Below, one piece after another: positions 18,101-25,429 of a stretch of DNA of 64,000 bases. How positions within the stretch are numbered: the first letter of the stretch is position 1; every line of letters begins with the position of its first letter. The notes below the pieces were generated by a model. The model did not search any database, had not been told where the DNA came from, and saw only the letters and a list, made by a program, of their open reading frames with translations. Both the position numbers and the translations under genes were made by a program. The stretch lies in NCBI GenBank assembly GCA_045598705.1, contig JAZLMM010000012.1, positions 1-64,000 of the forward strand, given 5' to 3'. The DNA comes from Scatonaster sp045598705. Its GTDB lineage: Bacteria > Bacillota > Clostridia > Saccharofermentanales > Saccharofermentanaceae.

Positions 18101-18357
18101 TCGAAAGACGGATCCCACACAAGATTCGTAGAGGGAATGTAGGATAGATTAACGCCCAAGCCCGAAGCCGTAACGCCGGTTTGATCCATCTCGGTAGAGA
18201 CCTGTGGATATTCAGAAGACATGCGCAATACTCCAAGACTCAGAAAAAGAATCGAAGCCGCCACGAGAAAAACTACAAACACAGTTATGGCCGTTACCAG
18301 CGGTCTTTTGTGCACACGTTTCTCTCTTCTAAAAAGTCTACGGAGCCAAGTTCTCAT
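15193..18357 (-). CDS. Giant membrane-anchored extracellular protein, propeller plus glycosidase-like core
   Basis: Protein of 1054 residues, not recognised as a named family. A basic cytosolic tail and one TM helix (about 20-45) anchor an extracellular part. Residues about 130-460 show repeated YCF48/WD-like strands (FFFSSNGRSWNAVEV, VYVTSNGVLYRKL), suggesting a beta-propeller. Residues about 480-615 resemble a carbohydrate-binding jelly roll (NWKEYSYTFAW, GEIYVDDVRLER). The DPSFEN strand that normally opens such a module is at about 82-87, before the propeller, so the propeller may be an insertion. Residues about 640-960 weakly resemble the GH51-type barrel (YGKIRVDNGTAVPW...IIIETTD), but the NE acid/base signature is not clear. 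A C-terminal beta-sandwich closes the protein. It overlaps the upstream CPBP gene by 4 bp. Confidence 0.75.
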   Translation of the reverse strand: MRTWLRRLFRREKRVHKRPLVTAITVFVVFLVAASILFLSLGVLRMSSEYPQVSTEMDQTGVTASGLGVNLSYIPSTNLVWDPSFENRYREEVYSIAEAGGNAIYLHGGIGDSNPENDATYRGSKIRVMSYDEEGQMSQVMMATVLDYQTRQMGIWKDVEHANRLEMDSGKIFSDGEIALLIMQDGAILTDVTSSSPARLVPPTEDCKFVDASFSATRCFSVTERGDFFFSSNGRSWNAVEVSDGDKYQVEAITALGNIGIACGPEGRILVCDTLRISEPKTSATCDFHTAVSGDGHALLAGSNGEVYVTSNGVLYRKLTSEELPARNVEWQLSFYQENCFVLVGTKGEIAKGTCDERTGVFAFEFEEAFLPDGNLPKQLTVFPSGEIWMLTDKGFVYSYSHKEVKWKQVFAEKDNQIDAMGLATTEGVLILRNGRLYSASMYTKLVIDQEIGEEEVQSGNICMLSVPVVSVSQDEPSLWDVFGENTSVQLVSDVPKTAGERSLQLSSSNSDPQKEHFVSQVISRDEINPMQEKTFYHFKVLLKQNHMENGEVMMWLSGLSEPIGTTFTNVNGNWKEYSYTFAWSADKLVEGEEIRLNIGFYGNGEIYVDDVRLEREAYSDTKIDPMLVETLSDTEPEFIRLENLGLGRLSYEFSSNLLPMSNEGAYIDVNGQPMTQGVIALESTLRLVKQCGANPWFPIDSAFGSDEISAFLGYICGNMTDDYGKIRVDNGTAVPWSKQFDRIIIETTDRNGLFETDMQRRAYVDYVISQIAESKFYSDIKDKLIFVDGMTYQDGMMTSSADYHASAIHVHNDQTENLEVLLQEEIHELIAMTYQNYIDEIPRDPSYIQDDSGEWIDDLSFSVIHHRVYENEILADETSLSAAEMIDLLLMDLGDHTSFVTVDLPITRLDGDNDGEVFFSRDGDSLVNRKTRSQNNATMLRLVGVLSKVSQGQRINSNWVAPLSKTNDEDYSIELRSYAYYRDGAVYLIILNPTDEQQQFLIDSDSKASDVKVQRYSSTCEEISLASSGSFLRTNGRRYTLQAGQFCVAVIPV

Positions 18358-19214
18358 GTGTGTCTCCCCGGAAGCATCTTATTAATATCTCCACTTTCTT
18401 TCTCCTCATCTGGGAAACGTTCGTTTCTCGCCTTGGCCATAAAAAACACCGCAAAAGCGAAGAAAAGAATGGAAATAATCTCCACGTAAATCAGGACCGT
18501 TTCTGCACGTTTTGGCACATTGAACAGCAAGAAAATGCCACTTCCCAAGCAGTTGAAGATGATGTGGGACAATATACTCATACAAATATTCTTGGTGTAA
18601 TAGTAAATCAGTCCTAGGCAGATGCCAGACAGAATTGCATACCCTATGTGAATCGGCTGCACATGCATCACGCCGAAATAGATTGCGCTTAAGACGATGG
18701 ACAAATAAGGATGTTTCAGTTGCAACATACCTTCTAACACGCATCCGCGGAAGAGCATCTCCTCCACAATTGGCGCAAGAATACAGGAGGCCACGACCGA
18801 AAGATAAATCTCCGTCTTTGTGTAGTCGAAAGCTTCTTCCATCTGAGAATCGTACTCTTCCATCGCTTTCGAAATCGGCGAGAATGAGATTCGACTCAAA
18901 ACATTCATATAAATCATGGATACACCCAGAATGGCCAATGCACTCACAATCGCAAATCCCCAGTCTTTCGGCTCACCTAACGCCCATCTCGGCCCTGGAA
19001 GAATCAGTCTTCGCTTAATCAGAATCCAGGCTGTCAAAACGATCAACCCTAAAGAGCACTCACATACTTGTACAAATCCCATATGCGAAGTATAGGTTTC
19101 TCCCTCAAAAGTATACGCGAGAGCTATCCCGCCATACATGATCACCGTGTAAACGAACATCGCCAAGAACGGTGCGAATACATATCGGAAGAAAAGACTA
19201 CTTCGATAACTCAT
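18354..19214 (-). CDS. CPBP-family intramembrane protease
   Basis: Polytopic membrane protein of 286 residues with the CPBP (Abi/CAAX-like) motifs: the EE..R motif in APIVEEMLFRGCV and a downstream HxxxN-type helix (HIIFNCLGSG). A conserved VMHVQ histidine lies between them. The family includes type II CAAX-like proteases and bacteriocin-immunity proteins. Overlaps of 4 bp with both neighbours (19211-19214 and 18354-18357) indicate translational coupling, so the substrate may be linked to the giant anchored protein. The substrate itself is unknown. Confidence 0.87.
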   Translation of the reverse strand: MSYRSSLFFRYVFAPFLAMFVYTVIMYGGIALAYTFEGETYTSHMGFVQVCECSLGLIVLTAWILIKRRLILPGPRWALGEPKDWGFAIVSALAILGVSMIYMNVLSRISFSPISKAMEEYDSQMEEAFDYTKTEIYLSVVASCILAPIVEEMLFRGCVLEGMLQLKHPYLSIVLSAIYFGVMHVQPIHIGYAILSGICLGLIYYYTKNICMSILSHIIFNCLGSGIFLLFNVPKRAETVLIYVEIISILFFAFAVFFMAKARNERFPDEEKESGDINKMLPGRHT

Positions 19215-19621
19215 AAGGACTCCTCTGGCTGAGTAGGTTTACGATATCCCGGACGGTACTTCTGCTTCTTCTCTTTACGATTGGCCGCATATCGTCTCAT
19301 AAATACGGTAAAAGCGGCCTCAAGTTCGCTCTCATTCTTGATGGAGTAGAAATACTGATCCCCGTTACGTGCATATTCCGTTCGCATGATCACCAGTTCC
19401 GGATCCGCATGATTGCCATCGTCCGGTTCATAGTTATACATCACGGCATATTCAACTTTCTCAATAGCGAATGTATCGATCATGGAAAGATAGTATTCTT
19501 TCCCATTGGAAGCATCGCGTATAACAGCAAGCGCATCACCCTCCTTCGGAGAATGATGCGTAAACAAAGACTTGCCTGTAGATTTTGTCTTACTCTTCTT
19601 CGCCTGAGATGTCTTCTTCAT
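19211..19621 (-). CDS. DUF1292-domain protein (second copy)
   Basis: Protein of about 136 residues from ATG 19621. A basic N-terminal stretch (KKTSQAKKSKTKSTGK) precedes a DUF1292 fold (EGDALAVIRDASNGKEYYLS...DPELVIMRTE) and a basic C-terminus. The gene overlaps the preceding DUF1292 gene by 32 bp; AGGAGG lies 12 nt before ATG 19621, and frames further upstream run deeper into that gene. Function unknown. The fold resembles the acidic 120-residue neighbour but the charge is opposite, so the two could interact. Confidence 0.7.
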   Translation of the reverse strand: MKKTSQAKKSKTKSTGKSLFTHHSPKEGDALAVIRDASNGKEYYLSMIDTFAIEKVEYAVMYNYEPDDGNHADPELVIMRTEYARNGDQYFYSIKNESELEAAFTVFMRRYAANRKEKKQKYRPGYRKPTQPEESL

Positions 19622-19952
19622 CTTCGAGTTCAGCCTCCTCACAAAGGCGATCATACTCAGCGTAGATCTCATCTGCCTCTGCTTCATCCAGACTCATCAG
19701 TCCTTCTTCGCCATCTTCAGTCTTTACCACTTTGGTAATCACCATTTCAGGCTCTTCTTCATCCAATGTAACCAGCACACAGTAGGACTGATCTTTATAA
19801 TCGAAATCATCAACTAGTGCAAACTGATACTCTTCACCGCTATCTGCATCAACCATTGTGATGATGGCTTCATCATCGTAGAACTCTTCTACGCCTTCTT
19901 CACAGTTCTCACAATCTCTATTCTCACAATTCTCGCAATCTTCAAACAACAT
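19590..19952 (-). CDS. DUF1292-domain protein with Cys-rich N-terminus
   Basis: Protein of 120 residues, strongly acidic. DUF1292 is a small beta domain (ITMVDADSGEEYQFALVDDFDY...YCVLVTLDEEEPEMVI) typically encoded next to ireB and ruvX in Bacillota. Here it is preceded by four Cys in CENCENRDCENCEE (C6, C9, C14, C17), a possible zinc knuckle absent from most short DUF1292 proteins. AGGAGG lies 8 nt before ATG 19952. No function is established. Confidence 0.88.
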   Translation of the reverse strand: MLFEDCENCENRDCENCEEGVEEFYDDEAIITMVDADSGEEYQFALVDDFDYKDQSYCVLVTLDEEEPEMVITKVVKTEDGEEGLMSLDEAEADEIYAEYDRLCEEAELEDEEDISGEEE

Positions 19953-20024
19953 ATACTTACCCTCCTATATTTGTATTACTGTAATTCTCAAACAATCAAT
20001 GTCTCATTATAACATGAATCACGT

Positions 20025-20447
20025 TCATGCACGATGCATGTCCAGATATTCCTGTAAAATTATCTCTGCAGCAACCTGATCCACGACTTTCTTCTTATCC
20101 TTACCGGACACACCGGTCTGACGTAAGAACTGGGATGCAATGACCGTTGTGAAACGTTCATCTCGGTATACCGGACGAATCCCGACTCGCTCCTCAAGCA
20201 ACGCAGCAAAATTCACTGCTTTTCCTTCTGTCTCGCTCGCGGTACCGTCTGTGCGGCTAGGCTTCCCCATTACGATTTCAGTGACTTCTTTCTCGGATAC
20301 GATTTCACACAATCGATTCAATGCAAATTCCGCATCGACACCATTCCAGTTGATCGTCTCAAATCCCTGAGCCATGATTCGAAGTGGATCAGACAATGCC
20401 ACCCCAATTCTGCGCATACCAAAGTCTATCGCCATAACTCGGCCCAT
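20025..20447 (-). CDS. ruvX: RuvX/YqgF Holliday junction resolvase-like protein
   Basis: RNase H-fold nuclease of 140 residues. The N-terminal AIDFGMRRIGVALSD provides the first catalytic Asp, VMGKPSRTDGT follows, and YRDERFTTVIA carries the conserved Glu. The family acts in pre-16S rRNA 5' processing and possibly in Holliday junction resolution. It lies between ireB and the DUF1292 genes, the standard order in Bacillota. Confidence 0.95.
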   Translation of the reverse strand: MGRVMAIDFGMRRIGVALSDPLRIMAQGFETINWNGVDAEFALNRLCEIVSEKEVTEIVMGKPSRTDGTASETEGKAVNFAALLEERVGIRPVYRDERFTTVIASQFLRQTGVSGKDKKKVVDQVAAEIILQEYLDMHRA

Positions 20448-20467
20448 CTACTCAGAAATCTCCTTCA

Positions 20468-20728
20468 TTACTCGTCGGCCAGACGATCGCAATAATCTCT
20501 CACGATCACCTCGAGCAATTCATCGCGTTCCATACGACGGATGATTCCTCGCGCGCCCTTATAGTTTGTGATATATGTCGGGTCACCGGACATGAAATAT
20601 CCTACCAGCTGATTTATGGGGTTATAGCCCTTCTCCTGTAGCGCATCAAGAACCTGCGTCATCAACACTTTCGCATCCTCAGAGCGCTCTGTATTGAAGG
20701 AAAAACGGGCTGTACCTGAATCCTGCAT
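20468..20728 (-). CDS. ireB: IreB-family regulatory phosphoprotein
   Basis: Protein of 86-89 residues of the IreB/UPF0297 (formerly DUF965) family. The EKGYNPINQLVGYFMSGDPTYI and ARGIIRRMERDELLE segments are near invariant. In Enterococcus IreB is phosphorylated by the Ser/Thr kinase IreK and affects cephalosporin resistance. AAGGAGG lies 1 nt before an ATG at 20737 and 10 nt before an ATG at 20728; the spacing favours 20728 (MQDSGTARF). First gene of the ireB-ruvX-DUF1292-CPBP run. Confidence 0.94.
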   Translation of the reverse strand: MQDSGTARFSFNTERSEDAKVLMTQVLDALQEKGYNPINQLVGYFMSGDPTYITNYKGARGIIRRMERDELLEVIVRDYCDRLADE

Positions 20729-20843
20729 GTTCGACATACCTCCTTGTATATTCTGTAATATGTCTATTGTAGCACAATGAAAATCGATTTATCATGAAAA
20801 ATTTGACATTTTAGCAAATTTATCATGTCTAATTTAGCAGGAA

Positions 20844-22142
20844 TCACTCGACGATCTCACCAAGAAGCGCGTATCCATCCTGTCCTACGATCTTCATCGT
20901 CAGAATATCGCCTTCCTGAACAAGAGACTTTCCTTGGCCTCTCACACGCAGATACTCACGGCAATATCCCTCGCACGAGCCATCTTCCATGACTTCTTCC
21001 ACGAGCACTTCGACCTGCTCGCCAAGGAAGTCCTTCGGTCTTCTTCCCTCCATGCGGTCCGAAATTGCACGAAGTTCAGCCGTTCTTCGACTCTTCGTAT
21101 TCCCATCGATCTGATCTAACATGTTCCATGCCTTTGTTCCTTCTCTTGGTGAGAAAGGGAAAACATGGATATGGGTGAATCCAATTTCTTCGGCAAAAGC
21201 ACTCGACTCTCGATGCTCTTCCTCCGTTTCACCGGGAAATCCGCAGATCATATCTGTTGTCATACTAGCCCGTGGGAACACGTTCCGCAGATTCTGTACG
21301 ACTCGACGGAACAGCGCAGTATCGTACTTGCGATTCATACGTTTCAAGACTGTATCCGACCCGCTCTGCAAAGATAGATGGAAATGCGGACAGATCTTCG
21401 GATTATCCCGAAGCATGGAAATAAGTTCCTCGGTCATACAGGAAGGTTCGAGCGAACCCAGACGGATTCTTGCCACCTCCGGAATGGCAGCTATCTCAGA
21501 CAATAACTCTCCCAGCGCTGTATGGTCGCCACCAAGTTCTTTCTCAAAAGAACAAAGATGAATACCTGTAATGACGAATTCACGATATCCCTTCTTCGTC
21601 AGATCAGTGATCTCCTGAAGGATCGCCTCACGGCTACGACTTCGGACTCGACCGCGAGAATATGGAATGATGCAGTACGTGCAGAAATTATTGCAACCAT
21701 CTTCAATCTTGATGACCGCACGGGTATTCTCACGAAGAAGTACTGAACCATATTCATAGAAGCGCGTACCTGCATCGTAATCCGAAGTCACAAAACCGGC
21801 CTCACGAAGTTTCAGTTTCTCAAGAAGCATCGGTACCAAGGCCGGTCGGTCATCCGTGCCAACCAGAATATCTGCACCGGTCTCCTCACGATTCATCTGC
21901 GTATGACAGCCCATGGCTACGACGATTGCCTTCGGCGCAGTGCGTCTTGCGCGATGAATCATCTGACGGGACTTCCGATCGGCCTCACCCGTTACGGCAC
22001 AGGTGTTGATCACATACACATCCGCTATTTTCGGGTCATTCGTCTCTTCAAAACCTTCCTGAGCAAGAAGCTTCGAGATGGCAGCCGTCTCATAGGAATT
22101 TACTTTACATCCCAGCGTATGGAAGAAAACTTGGTAGGCCAT
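20844..22142 (-). CDS. mtaB: tRNA t6A37 methylthiotransferase MtaB
   Basis: Radical SAM methylthiotransferase of 432 residues that converts t6A37 to ms2t6A37 in ANN-decoding tRNAs. An N-terminal UPF0004 domain (FHTLGCKVNSYETA) has three cluster Cys; the radical SAM motif CNNFCTYC is in the middle; a C-terminal TRAM domain follows. HTLGCKVN separates MtaB from MiaB and RimO. I choose ATG 22142, 6 nt after AAAGGA; a TTG six codons upstream is in frame but has no SD. Confidence 0.95.
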   Translation of the reverse strand: MAYQVFFHTLGCKVNSYETAAISKLLAQEGFEETNDPKIADVYVINTCAVTGEADRKSRQMIHRARRTAPKAIVVAMGCHTQMNREETGADILVGTDDRPALVPMLLEKLKLREAGFVTSDYDAGTRFYEYGSVLLRENTRAVIKIEDGCNNFCTYCIIPYSRGRVRSRSREAILQEITDLTKKGYREFVITGIHLCSFEKELGGDHTALGELLSEIAAIPEVARIRLGSLEPSCMTEELISMLRDNPKICPHFHLSLQSGSDTVLKRMNRKYDTALFRRVVQNLRNVFPRASMTTDMICGFPGETEEEHRESSAFAEEIGFTHIHVFPFSPREGTKAWNMLDQIDGNTKSRRTAELRAISDRMEGRRPKDFLGEQVEVLVEEVMEDGSCEGYCREYLRVRGQGKSLVQEGDILTMKIVGQDGYALLGEIVE

Positions 22143-22172
22143 GTCATGTCCTTTCGTCAAATTGATGAACTT

Positions 22173-22200
22173 ATTATACCTTTATCCGCCATTCTTTCAA
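22173..22200 (-). promoter_or_regulatory. mtaB promoter
   Basis: Minus strand: TTGAAA (22200-22195), 16-nt spacer, TATAAT (22178-22173), about 30 nt before the ATG. Confidence 0.65.
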
Positions 22201-22211
22201 CGTTTTTCACG

Positions 22212-22239
22212 TTGACATAGTGTTCACCTGTGATAAACT
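22212..22239 (+). promoter_or_regulatory. Promoter of the HPr-like gene
   Basis: TTGACA (22212-22217), 16-nt spacer, TAAACT (22234-22239), about 35 nt before the SD AGGAGGGG. It diverges from the mtaB promoter, so the two start sites share a compact regulatory region. Confidence 0.6.
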
Positions 22240-22280
22240 GTTTTTATCAGAAACAACATCGTGTTCAGGAGGGGTACCAC

Positions 22281-22514
22281 ATGGTTCGTTTTCCGATTCG
22301 TTTTCAGTCTATTTCAGACGTCAAGGAGTTCGTGCAGGTCGTGAATTCTTATCCTTATGATGTAGATCTTTCCTCCGGCCGTTATGTTGTCGACGCGAAG
22401 TCCATCATGGGCATCTTCAGTCTTGAACTTCAGAGTGTCATCAACCTTGAGATTCACAGCAACAGTTGTGATGATCTGGTCAGCGCACTGAGTCCTTTCC
22501 GCGTAGAAGAGTAA
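22281..22514 (+). CDS. HPr-like protein lacking the phospho-histidine
   Basis: Protein of 77 residues resembling the PTS phosphocarrier HPr. The region around regulatory Ser46 is kept (DAKSIMGIFSLEL, Ser41 here). The N-terminal GLHARPA segment with catalytic His15 is absent; the protein starts MVRFPIRFQS and has no His before residue 50. It therefore cannot relay phosphate from enzyme I, but it could be phosphorylated on Ser41 by an HPr kinase and act in regulation, as Crh does. ATG 22281 follows AGGAGGGG. No PTS gene is nearby. Confidence 0.8.
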   Translation: MVRFPIRFQSISDVKEFVQVVNSYPYDVDLSSGRYVVDAKSIMGIFSLELQSVINLEIHSNSCDDLVSALSPFRVEE

Positions 22515-22552
22515 TTTCCCCAGATAGAACATAGTGCAACATATAACAACGA

Positions 22553-22582
22553 GGCTGTCTCAATTTCACTTTTGAGACAGCC
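22553..22582. terminator. Hairpin between convergent genes
   Basis: GGCTGTCTCA/TGAGACAGCC forms a 10-bp perfect stem with a 10-nt loop between the HPr-like gene (plus) and the YqeY gene (minus). The T-tracts are weak on both sides. Confidence 0.55.
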
Positions 22583-22639
22583 CCATTTCATATCTCTTCG
22601 TAGATTGTGTCGCGTCAAATGCAACCTTAGGTGTGAAGA

Positions 22640-23077
22640 TTATTTCGTTAGGTCCGCGACCACCTGATTAATGAGTTTACCGTCCGCTTTACCCTTCAGC
22701 TCACCCATAACACTCTTCATGATCATGCCCTTGTTCTTGCTGGCAATCAAATCCGCATACTTATCCATCAGCAATGCCTTGATTTCCTCTTCCGACATCA
22801 TCTTCGGCGCAAACTCCTGGAATACTGCATATCTCTTCTCATAAGCATCCTTCAAGTCTGTTCGGTCTGCTGGGCAGGTATCAATCTGTTCCTTCACGGA
22901 CTTCAACTCACCGAGAATTGCCTGATCGACCATCTCCTCCGGAATATTCTCACGACATCCCGCATCGATTGCAATCTTCTTCGCTGCCGAAACCAGCACC
23001 GCAATGGAATCTTTTCTCTCTCTATCTCTAGCCTTCATGGCCTCAACCATAGCTTTCTGTAATGTCTCAAATTGCAT
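22640..23077 (-). CDS. GatB/YqeY domain protein
   Basis: Protein of 145 residues matching the stand-alone YqeY family, all helical and related to the tail domain of GatB. Typical features are LQKAMVEAMKARDRERKDSI at the start and NKGMIMKSVMGELKGKADGKLI at the end. It is thought to have tRNA-related activity, but no reaction is established. AAGGAG lies 8 nt before the ATG. Confidence 0.92.
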   Translation of the reverse strand: MQFETLQKAMVEAMKARDRERKDSIAVLVSAAKKIAIDAGCRENIPEEMVDQAILGELKSVKEQIDTCPADRTDLKDAYEKRYAVFQEFAPKMMSEEEIKALLMDKYADLIASKNKGMIMKSVMGELKGKADGKLINQVVADLTK

Positions 23078-23158
23078 AGTCTCATCTCCTTAACGAACGA
23101 ACACGTCTTTACTTCGTGTCCATTATAGCACACGCGCTCACCAAGAACGGCAAGGATT

Positions 23159-25006
23159 TCACTCCTTCACGATCGCAAAATCGATGTGGTGTACCAGTGG
23201 GTCCACGGCAGCCACTTGAATCTGTACCTTCATGCCGATTCGATAGACGGTTCCGCGAGATCCTCGTGCCTCCAGTCTTCGTTCATCATACTCGAAGTAC
23301 TCATTCAACGATGCAAAAGGCACCATGCCTTCAACGGTATTCTCCAATTGGATGAAAATACCTGCCGGGCAAGCACCGGATACCACGCCTGGGAAAATCT
23401 CTCCCAGATGATTCTGCATATACTCGGCACACTTGAGGTCCACCGAAGCACGCTCAGCTTCGACACTGTTTCGTTCCATCTCCGAACTATGGTACGCCAC
23501 ATCTGCCACCAGATTCTTAAAGTGCTGTTGATTATGTTGCTGATGCAGATAACTCTTAATAATTCGATGAATGTACAGATCCGGATAGCGTCGGATCGGC
23601 GAAGTAAAGTGACAGTAATACTCGGAAGCCAGACCGAAATGTCCTCTTTCTTCCTCTGAGTATACGGCTTTCGCCATACTGCGAAGGAGAAGCTGATTAA
23701 GCGCCGGCGCATACTCTTTATCTGAAACATCAGATAGAAGCTCCGCCAGATACTTCGGTGTCACTTTTCCATTCAAATGTCTGTTCTCTCCGAAAAGTTT
23801 CGCCACATGGAGGAACTCCGTAATCTTCATCTCATCCGGTTCCTCGTGGATACGATAGATGAAAGGATACTGCATCTTGGCAAATCTCTCCGCAATTGCT
23901 TCATTGGCTGCAATCATGAATTCTTCGATGACACCATGAATCTCGTTGATTGGATATGCATGCACATCCGTAGGATGACCTTCAGCATCTAGGTCAACAT
24001 GCGTTTCTGGGAACACAAAGTCAATGGTTCCCCTCTTCTTCCTCTTGTCTTTCAGGATTCGCTTCAGTTCCAACATTTGACGGAACATGGGATAGAGCGG
24101 ACGATAATCCTCAATCTCATTCTCTTCGAAGAGAATGCCGTTGATCTCGTTATACGAAGTTCTGGCATCGCTCTCAATCAGGCTCTCATATACTTGACTA
24201 TCCACGATCTCACCGGAAGGATCAATCTTCATCTCGCAAGTCATCGTCAATCTCGGCACGTGAGGGTTCAAGCTGCAAAGACTGTTCGATAGCCGCGGTG
24301 GTAACATGGGAATGACACGGTCTACGAGGTAGACAGATGTACCACGTGTAGAGGCTTCCATATCTAGCGCGGAGCCTTCCGTCACATACTCCGATACATC
24401 GGCAATATGCACCCACAGACGGTAATAACCCTTATCCAATTTTTCAATCGAGATCGCATCATCCAGATCCTTCGCTTCCTCGCCGTCGATCGTGATCGTC
24501 GTCAGGTGACGAAGGTCTTTCCTTCCATGAAGGAGGCACTCCTCGATCTGTGCATCGGAAGGATTCAGCGGCAGTTTCTCTGCTTCTTCTAATACCGCCA
24601 CTGGGAAAACTGGACTTAGTCCAAACTGACGAAGCACAGAAAGCATCTCTACATCGTTGCTTCCCGGATCACCCAAGACCTCAATAATTCGCCCTTCATA
24701 GTTCGCACGGCTGGCACTAGGATTGGAGATCTCACAAACCACCTTCATACCGAATGGTGCACCGTTCAGCATATTTTTCCGGATCATGACCTGACCAAAT
24801 GCACTCGGATATCCTGGATCCGGAATCACGACACCTCCGTCTCGGGTCTCACGCAAGATGCCCACGCACTGATTCTCCAACGCCAGCGGTCCTCGCGGCG
24901 CCATCTCCGCAACCGTCATATCCCGTACCTTCGGTACATTGGCTCTCACCACATTCTTACGTCCGGATGTGCGTATCTTAATATGTCTACCATTATGTCT
25001 TCCCAT
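23159..25006 (-). CDS. rnr: Ribonuclease R, short form
   Basis: 3'-5' exoribonuclease of the RNB family, 615 residues. The RNB active site is GEEAKDLDDAIS, with TSPIRRYPDLYIHRII downstream, and a C-terminal S1 domain (GACPAGIFIQLENTVEGMV). Typical RNase R has about 700-800 residues with an N-terminal helix-turn-helix and two cold-shock domains. Here the N-terminus is about 45 basic residues followed by a single recognisable cold-shock domain (GILRETRDGGVVIPDP). ATG 25006 is favoured because GGGGG lies 6 nt upstream. secG is upstream, a common neighbour, but smpB does not follow in this window. Confidence 0.92.
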   Translation of the reverse strand: MGRHNGRHIKIRTSGRKNVVRANVPKVRDMTVAEMAPRGPLALENQCVGILRETRDGGVVIPDPGYPSAFGQVMIRKNMLNGAPFGMKVVCEISNPSASRANYEGRIIEVLGDPGSNDVEMLSVLRQFGLSPVFPVAVLEEAEKLPLNPSDAQIEECLLHGRKDLRHLTTITIDGEEAKDLDDAISIEKLDKGYYRLWVHIADVSEYVTEGSALDMEASTRGTSVYLVDRVIPMLPPRLSNSLCSLNPHVPRLTMTCEMKIDPSGEIVDSQVYESLIESDARTSYNEINGILFEENEIEDYRPLYPMFRQMLELKRILKDKRKKRGTIDFVFPETHVDLDAEGHPTDVHAYPINEIHGVIEEFMIAANEAIAERFAKMQYPFIYRIHEEPDEMKITEFLHVAKLFGENRHLNGKVTPKYLAELLSDVSDKEYAPALNQLLLRSMAKAVYSEEERGHFGLASEYYCHFTSPIRRYPDLYIHRIIKSYLHQQHNQQHFKNLVADVAYHSSEMERNSVEAERASVDLKCAEYMQNHLGEIFPGVVSGACPAGIFIQLENTVEGMVPFASLNEYFEYDERRLEARGSRGTVYRIGMKVQIQVAAVDPLVHHIDFAIVKE

Positions 25007-25034
25007 CGTCATCCCCCATTTCGCATAATATATT

Positions 25035-25074
25035 AAAGAGCTGCCGTCCGGCTTCGCCGGTCAGCAGCTCTTTT
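25035..25074 (-). terminator. Terminator between secG and rnr
   Basis: A long stem pairs AAAGAGCTGC with GCAGCTCTTT around an inner CCGGCgaaGCCGG, followed on the minus strand by AATATATTATG. It lies 29 nt past the secG stop and probably attenuates read-through into rnr. Confidence 0.75.
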
Positions 25075-25102
25075 CTTATCTCTCAAATCATATCGAATCG
25101 AA

Positions 25103-25354
25103 TCAGACACCTCGTGCCAGTAGCAAGAAGAGCACCACAGTCAATGCTGCGAACAGGATTGCTGTAAAGAGTGTAATCTTCTTCAACTTCTCATCCAGTG
25201 TTCTACCCTTTGACTTCTCGTAGAAAGAATTGTTTCCACTTCCGCCAACAACGCCCATACCCTGATCGTTGCCCTCCTGGGACATAACCAGAATAATCAG
25301 CGCAATGCAGATTACGATATCGATACAAGTAAGTACAACTGCTAATGTTTTCAT
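25103..25354 (-). CDS. secG: Preprotein translocase subunit SecG
   Basis: Protein of 83 residues with two TM helices (about 5-25 and 60-80), separated by the conserved loop with GNDQGMGVVGGSGNNSFYEK. It is an accessory subunit of the SecYEG channel. ATG 25354 follows CGGAGG by 8 nt; in-frame codons upstream contain that SD, so a longer form is unlikely. Confidence 0.94.
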   Translation of the reverse strand: MKTLAVVLTCIDIVICIALIILVMSQEGNDQGMGVVGGSGNNSFYEKSKGRTLDEKLKKITLFTAILFAALTVVLFLLLARGV

Positions 25355-25429
25355 TATATCAGCCTCCGAGACTGTTTCCAAATCTAATAACTACCAAATA
25401 CTAACACAAGTCCTAATCTTACGCAAGAT

